Source of the DNA: Chromera velia
Taxonomy: Eukaryota > Sar > Chromeraceae
Direction of reading: 5' to 3'
NCBI GenBank assembly: GCA_018398765.1
Contig: JAHBMJ010003894.1
Location: forward strand, 62,136-86,185
DNA: 24,050 nucleotides
A model generated the notes under the pieces. It made no database searches. It saw only the letters and a list, made by a program, of their open reading frames with translations, and was not told the origin of the DNA. A program made the translations under genes and the position numbers. Positions 19,702-24,050 of this stretch are shown piece by piece (the stretch's first letter is position 1; each line of letters begins with the position of its first letter).

Positions 19702-21174
19702 CGGACGGAGACAGCGGCAGAGGCAATGTCAACAGGTATGATGTTTCTTTTGTCCTTTGTTTATGCCACCACGTGATGCATCAGTTTCATCCGCACACAG
19801 AGAAACAGACACTTAAAGGCATACCAGCCGGTTTGCATTTCTCATCATATGGGGAACATTCGATAGATATGCGGACAGACCGAACGACTTCGCGTTCTCT
19901 TTTTTCACACAGGCTAAACCAAGGAAAGTCTCGCAACTCTGTTCAATTCTCTGCTTTCAAAGGATGCAATTTGGTGACGAGAAAAGGCGCGCACTTCTAT
20001 GCATGCATGTATGCACACATTTTTGCCTGTGTGTTTGCATGAAAGAATGACCACATGAAAGCTGTCTTGCAGGAATTCCAGATCTGTTTTGTATTCCTTC
20101 AAAGTTTCCGATTCCTCTTCCCCTTCTGCCCCCTCCCCCTTCTTCTTTCCCTCCTCTCCATCCTCTTCCCCTCGTTCGAGATCGTCTATTGATTTCAGTC
20201 CCCTCAAACCCTCCCCCCCTTGTTCCTCCGCCTTCGTCCCAGCAACTGTCCTCTCCACGTCCACCCCCTGTCCCTCCTTCGCCTTCAAATCAGACACAGC
20301 TGGTGGTGCCGGCTCGATTCCTGTCATGTCTGGGGGAGGCACACCGGGAGGCACCGCAGCAGCAACTGCGAATGCCGGCATGCCTGGTGGCATCTGCATG
20401 CCCATCGGGGGCGGCAAGGGCCCTCCTCCTATCCCTTCACCGTCAGTCTGCCCCCCCTTCCCTCCTGCCTGCGCCTCCTGCCTTGCGGTCTTCTCTCTCT
20501 GCACCTCCTGCCCGAGGATCTTGAACAGGTCCACCTGCCGCTCCCCCGACTGCTGCCGTTGGAGGGCCGCCAGACCCCCGAGCACAGCATCAGTCGCATC
20601 ACCATCCTGCACACCCAGTCATAACGATCGGTCGATCGAATAAGCTTAGATCACCGACACACGGAAGAATGCAGAAAGCCGATTGTCCAATGACAAAAGA
20701 GCCTCTCGAGGGACAAACATCCTGTCTTCATTTTCTCTGACAAAAATCTGCCCGTTCTTTCTGGAAAAAGCGCTTAGAAGAAAGGAGAAAAAAAGTCTCG
20801 GCCCACCTTCCCCTCCCCCCCCTCTAATGGAGACGTCCCCCCCGCCTGCAGCTGCAGTTTGCCCTTCCCTGCTGCGCTCTGAGCAAAAGAAGGCTCTTCC
20901 GAGACTACGTCCACAACTGCCTGCTGACTGATCTCCAGAAACTGGGACGCACCTGCGTGCAGCGATACGGAGAAGCGCACGGGCATAGGCACACCTTAAT
21001 CGCACCTTGGTGGCAGTCAGGGGGAGAAACTCTGGCGGGACGGAGACAGAAGTGAAGCGCAAACTGGTCGACTCACTCTTTCGTTTCGTTTTCTCCTCGT
21101 CTCTTCTTTTCTGCCCTGGTGTATACTTCCGCAACACTGGCTACCAGAAACAAAGAAAGAAAGAAAGAAAGGAA

Positions 21175-21208
<34 letters not shown>

Positions 21209-21680
21209 AAACACAATAGGACGGGAGCATGCTGAAGAAATTCCCCCTGAAGGAGCAAAAAACCACGCACACGCAGACAGACTGAGTAACTGACTGAGGG
21301 GAAACCCGAGAAGGGCGTTCATGACGCTGTCTGGAGGTCTGGTCCAGCTGTTGCTGATGGAGGCCAGGTGGTGGAAGAGCCCGTCCTTCACGTGCTTCCT
21401 CTGACTGCCGAAGAAAATCAGCACGGCCTCTGGGGGAACGGAGAGGAGATTCGAGAGAGACATGCCAGAGTTCTGACTCCTGAACACGGACATCCACACA
21501 CGCATACAAACACACAGACATGTCAATTTGTACATACGTGCATTCACATACTCAAAATGGGAGCAGTATGAACGAGCAACACACGAGACTGGTCACTTTT
21601 TAGGATGAGGAGCTTCCTAACTGCTCCCCTCCCTCCTCTCTCTCTCAACCTCCCTACCTCCTGACACGCGAACGTGGAAG

Positions 21681-21726
<46 letters not shown>

Positions 21727-23267
21727 CCAAGAATCCTTAAAAGTCATCGAGCTTTGTATGGTATGCACCAATACCAGGAAATTTACATCCGTGCATCCAC
21801 ACAATTTCACTACACAGCCAGCACAGACCTGTGCGAAGGCCCTCCTGTATAGAGCATCCCTGGGTGCATGTGGGACTGTCCAATCAGGTGCTCGATCAGC
21901 TCGGAGGCCTGCAGGGAGAGAGGAGGAGCTTGATAGACACGCCCATGCGGAACATATAAACAATACGCAGAACACAAACCGAAATTCATACAATGTAATG
22001 GCTAGAGCTCACAACATACAGCGTGAATGCATGAGCCAGGAAAGGAGGCGACAAAGTCAGGCAGGGGAGAATAGACGCCGGTGCATACCGGTAAAAAGGA
22101 GAGCACGGAGACTGAGTGTCTGCCCTTTTTTTGCAGGTCGCTGGGGCCAGTGCAGCAGTCAGTCAGGTTTGCTTCTTGTCTTTTTGTTTCTGTCTCTTTT
22201 TCCCTCTTCATTCAAATTATCCTTCACACACTCTGAGCCCCCCAAAGAGTCCAGCACAGGATTGAAGGAAAGACGAACGGAGTTCTCACAAGGATCATGC
22301 CAGAGGGAAGTGAAAGGTGCAAAGACAGAGACATACCACCAAAACGGAAGGAAAAAAAACCATGTGGAAGCGTCCCGAAATGAAATGGCTGTACCTCCCC
22401 CCTAGCTACCTGCACACAGATACAGAACCTGAACATGCGGGCCTCCTGTCCCTCCAGTTCGTATTTCTTTTCAAGTCGGACCTGCAGGGAATGAAGGGCT
22501 CCACAGAACAGGAATATATCGAGGGAGGCAGAAAGAAGAGAAGAAGACAGGGTGAAAGGATGACAAAGAGAGGGTGTGGGTGACAGAGGCAGAAAGCTCT
22601 GTTAGGATGCAGGATACAGAGGTGCAAAATGGTCCGGAAAATCTGGGAGCCGTTGACCTTTGGAAACTATTCGTAATATTTACCCACGAGGATAAAGAAG
22701 GACACGGTAAGAATCCGAATGCGTAGACGGGTGCCAAACTCCAGGAAGAAGCACAAATGAGTGACAGATGCTCACTTCAGCACAAAATGAAAGGTGCGCA
22801 TATGCGCAGGGACAGCAGGAGTCTGAGAAGTGGAGGTGAAGGAAGGGACGGAAGGGGAGACTCACTAAACGCGGCGGAAGTTTTCCCGTCTCCTCCTGTG
22901 CCTTCAGTTTGTCTTTCATGATTTCTTCCAGCTCCACACCAAGCGACTCCAATCCCTGTATGAGAGACTGCGCGTTGGTGGCATACTTGGGGACTCTCTT
23001 CAAGTTGAGCAGCTCCGCCAAGGCCAGTTTGGCTGTGTTTTTCTTCACGTGTTTCTGCCGAATTTTCAACCATTCCACTGCCTCCATCAGACGGAAGAAC
23101 TGAAAGTCCGTCTCGAAGGGCGTCGTCCGATCAACTGAAAAGGCCTTCCGTATCTCCTCTGGGAAGCATTCCTTCATGCTCTCTACAGTGAAGACTAGAC
23201 TTTCGTCAGGCACCGCCACAGCTCCGGCGCCCGCCCCTGAGCCGTCTCCTTCAAGGTGGTCACTCAT
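11673..23267 (-). CDS. Tandem-AAA ATPase (two AAA modules), about 1,233 aa, 25 exons
   Basis: Exons: 23267-22866, 22481-22410, 21908-21829, 21479-21306, 21063-21006, 20941-20807, 20606-20055, 19642-19552, 19352-19276, 19004-18907, 18576-18406, 17894-17819, 17425-17384, 17110-16970, 16660-16585, 16422-16316, 16127-15976, 15536-15459, 15208-15029, 14712-14562, 14325-14202, 14001-13920, 13293-13144, 12469-12368, 12003-11673. All introns are GT-AG, every junction keeps phase, and the sum is 3,702 nt. Residues 1-650 are unrecognised: helical, charged segments, then a Pro/Met/Gly-rich and Glu-rich linker in exon 7. AAA1 has GPSGTGKT at 744-751, FFDE ending at 800, Asn834 and Arg845/846. AAA2 has GPPGTGKT at 1008-1015, VFDE ending at 1067, Asn1110 and Arg1121/1122. 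It probably remodels or unfolds a protein partner with ATP; substrate and location are unknown. The start is the first ATG after an in-frame TAG. Exon 5/6 borders, the exon 7 end (20055 or 20052) and the N-terminal exons are less certain. Confidence 0.82.
12479..12572. repeat. (CA)n(GA)n compound microsatellite in intron 24 upstream of exon 23
   Basis: On the plus strand (CA)n from 12480 to about 12541 is followed by (GA)n to about 12570. On the gene's own strand this reads (TC)n(TG)n and ends about ten bases before the acceptor CATGTGCAG of the exon starting at 12469. It therefore takes the place of the polypyrimidine tract. Confidence 0.85.
12898..12928. repeat. (GA)n microsatellite, intronic
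   Basis: About 28 bases of GA lie within the intron between exons ending at 13144 and starting at 12469. On the coding strand this is (TC)n. Confidence 0.85.
13307..13512. repeat. (GA)n plus GAAC/GAAA tetranucleotide tract before exon 23
   Basis: About 95 bases of mostly GA, then about 110 bases of GAAC, GAAA and GAGAAC units. On the gene strand it is a C/T-rich tract more than 200 bases long. It ends just upstream of the TCCCTGCAG acceptor of the exon starting at 13293. Confidence 0.85.
15029..17425 (-). other. AAA module 1 of the tandem-AAA protein
   Basis: Exons 13-19, residues about 663-920. [11 protein letters not shown] and then IADVVLPED precede the ATPase core, as in bacterial AAA ATPases with a pre-AAA linker. 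The Walker A motif GPSGTGKT is split by intron 15. The strand carrying pore loop 1 reads [12 protein letters not shown], with no aromatic residue. Walker B is [12 protein letters not shown], sensor 1 is SILATNR, the Arg pair sits in AMHRRI, and the lid holds [10 protein letters not shown]. Nucleotide binding and hydrolysis residues look intact. Confidence 0.85.
16924..16968. repeat. (CA)n microsatellite at a splice donor
   Basis: On the gene strand exon 14 ends at 16970 and the intron begins GTGAGTGAGTGTGTGTGTG..., so the donor runs directly into (GT)n. Confidence 0.85.
17951..18108. repeat. (CA)n/(CG)-rich dinucleotide tract in intron 11
   Basis: About 155 bases of ACACAC with GCGCGC, GCACGC and AAACAC interruptions, in the intron between the exons ending at 18406 and starting at 17894. 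Cys/Val-rich or Thr/His-rich open frames over it are artefacts. Confidence 0.85.
19143..19276. repeat. GAGT, GAAT and GACT tetranucleotide repeats in intron 9
   Basis: GAGT/GAAT units at 19150-19205 and a clean (GACT)n run at about 19250-19275. The splice donor of exon 9 is the first GTCAGT of the complementary (GTCA)n run. Confidence 0.8.
19644..19702. repeat. (CA)n(GA)n microsatellite abutting the exon 8 acceptor
   Basis: On the gene strand (TC)n then (TG)n leads without any spacer into TGTGCAG, the acceptor of the exon starting at 19642. Confidence 0.88.
21149..21211. repeat. (GAAA)n tract in intron 4
   Basis: About 60 bases of GAAA and GGAA units, reading as CTTT on the gene strand. It lies about 85 bases upstream of the exon 5 acceptor. 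Confidence 0.8.
21681..21723. repeat. (GA)n microsatellite in intron 3
   Basis: About 40 bases of GA (TC on the gene strand) lie between the exons ending at 21829 and starting at 21479. Confidence 0.85.
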
Positions 23268-24050
23268 CTCGCGAAGCTGCAGGTACTGTAAAAAGTCTAG
23301 CTATTTTTCCTGCCCCTTACATTCAGGTCCCTCAAGCTGCCGAGCAAGTTGGCTGCTTCCACTCCGACGGCCGCACCGGCCCAGATTCACACCAATCCAG
23401 ATTCCACAGCCCAGACCGATCTCTGTTCCCCCGATCGATGAAAGGATCAGGCAGACTCGGATTCCCTGCCCGTGGGAAACGCTGTGCCACAGACTGAGTG
23501 CTTCAAAATTGAAACGAGGCACCACCACTGGAGCAGGAGTCCAGAGACTCAATCATCATCCAGAGGCACCTTGGAAAGCAAGGCGACGGAACGGCGGCGC
23601 CTCAATGTGTAATAATGTGGCTTCCTATAGATCGATGCTTAGTTCGCGTGAGCAAGATACGCTGTATACACGTCGGAGATCGTCGGAGTGCTGCATGTAC
23701 GATCGTCGTCGAGCATGCAATTTAACCCATATGATGATTGAGGGTTTTAACCCATATATTGTGTTGACGGTTCGGGGATGCATAGCACGTCCCAGCATAC
23801 CGGCCGTAGACTGCTCGGCATTGGGAGTCGTGCCTAGACCTGTTTGCCTAGAGTCTATCCAGTCGGGTTGATTTTGCAACGACCTGCCTTGCTATCGCGT
23901 CTTTGCCTAGTATTTCTTCTATTTATGCCCTCGAGCGCAATGTCTTCACCGCTTTTCTCCACCTTTGACTACGCCGGACTCAACTGTCGTACCTTCATCT
24001 GTCTTTTCTTTAAACTTTTCTTTCTCTGCAACCGCTGGCCTCTCCCCACC
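23268..24050. other. 5' flank of the tandem-AAA gene
   Basis: No supportable gene. Just upstream of the start codon, the gene strand reads CTAGACTTTTTACAG, an acceptor-like site at about 23286. The 5' UTR may therefore contain an intron, but no matching donor could be fixed. A short direct repeat, TTTAACCCATAT, occurs near 23721 and 23745. Long open frames here lack recognisable motifs, and the one nearest the gene (23552-23301, minus) stops before the AAA start. Confidence 0.4.

Noticed and set aside
20953-21063. Extending exon 5 to 20953 (donor GTGCGT)
   Set aside because: It ends in phase 2, and no following exon with good codon usage starts in the matching phase. The 64-nt intron solution keeps the frame and the coding signal.
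23301-23552. Minus-strand 83-codon frame just upstream of the AAA start, with a GTAAGG...TTTACAG pair nearby
   Set aside because: Splicing that 35-nt pair would join it to the AAA gene out of frame and hit a stop. The interval is also too short for a credible intron.

Overview
The window is nuclear DNA from a eukaryote. It has one gene split into about 25 exons, long stretches of simple repeats, and degenerate transposable elements. The best guess for the host is a chromerid or related alga with a complex plastid (Chromera velia-like). The basis is the first gene, an RsmD-type rRNA methyltransferase with a long N-terminal leader that looks like a signal peptide plus transit peptide, together with short strongly coding exons, TG/TC-rich introns and high GC at third codon positions. 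The host assignment is inference.

Layout. 1-591: upstream region with a very G-rich block. 592-2466 (+): single-exon RsmD-like methyltransferase, 624 aa. About 2,640-8,660: transposon graveyard. A degenerate non-LTR retrotransposon lies on the minus strand, with reverse-transcriptase fragments, nonsense and frameshift lesions and a YRDD catalytic box. Two non-autonomous hAT-type DNA elements have jumped into it, at 2842-4012 (8-bp duplication CCCTAGAC) and 5305-5779 (8-bp duplication TCTTGCAC). A third AT-rich insertion-like segment abuts it at about 7,695-8,660. 8,847-9,910: (GT)n followed by nearly 1 kb of degenerate GAGT-type repeats. 10,060-11,672: mostly non-coding, with one weak small-gene candidate and a 14-bp minisatellite.

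11,673-23,267 (-): a large tandem-AAA ATPase gene. I reconstructed 25 exons by codon usage, splice dinucleotides and reading phase. Every junction is in phase and the sum is 3,702 nt (1,233 aa plus stop). The protein has a roughly 650-residue N-terminal region with no recognised fold and a proline-rich/acidic linker. Two AAA modules follow, each with Walker A, Walker B, an Asn sensor 1 and an Arg pair. The second keeps a pore-loop-like KWVGE motif; the first has lost it. 23,268-24,050 is 5' flank.

The two genes have no evident functional link. The most unusual observations are the lopsided tandem AAA machine, its 5' splice sites (half begin GTC rather than GTR), the simple-sequence repeats at its splice junctions, and the nested hAT insertions, whose removal rejoins the retrotransposon frame.
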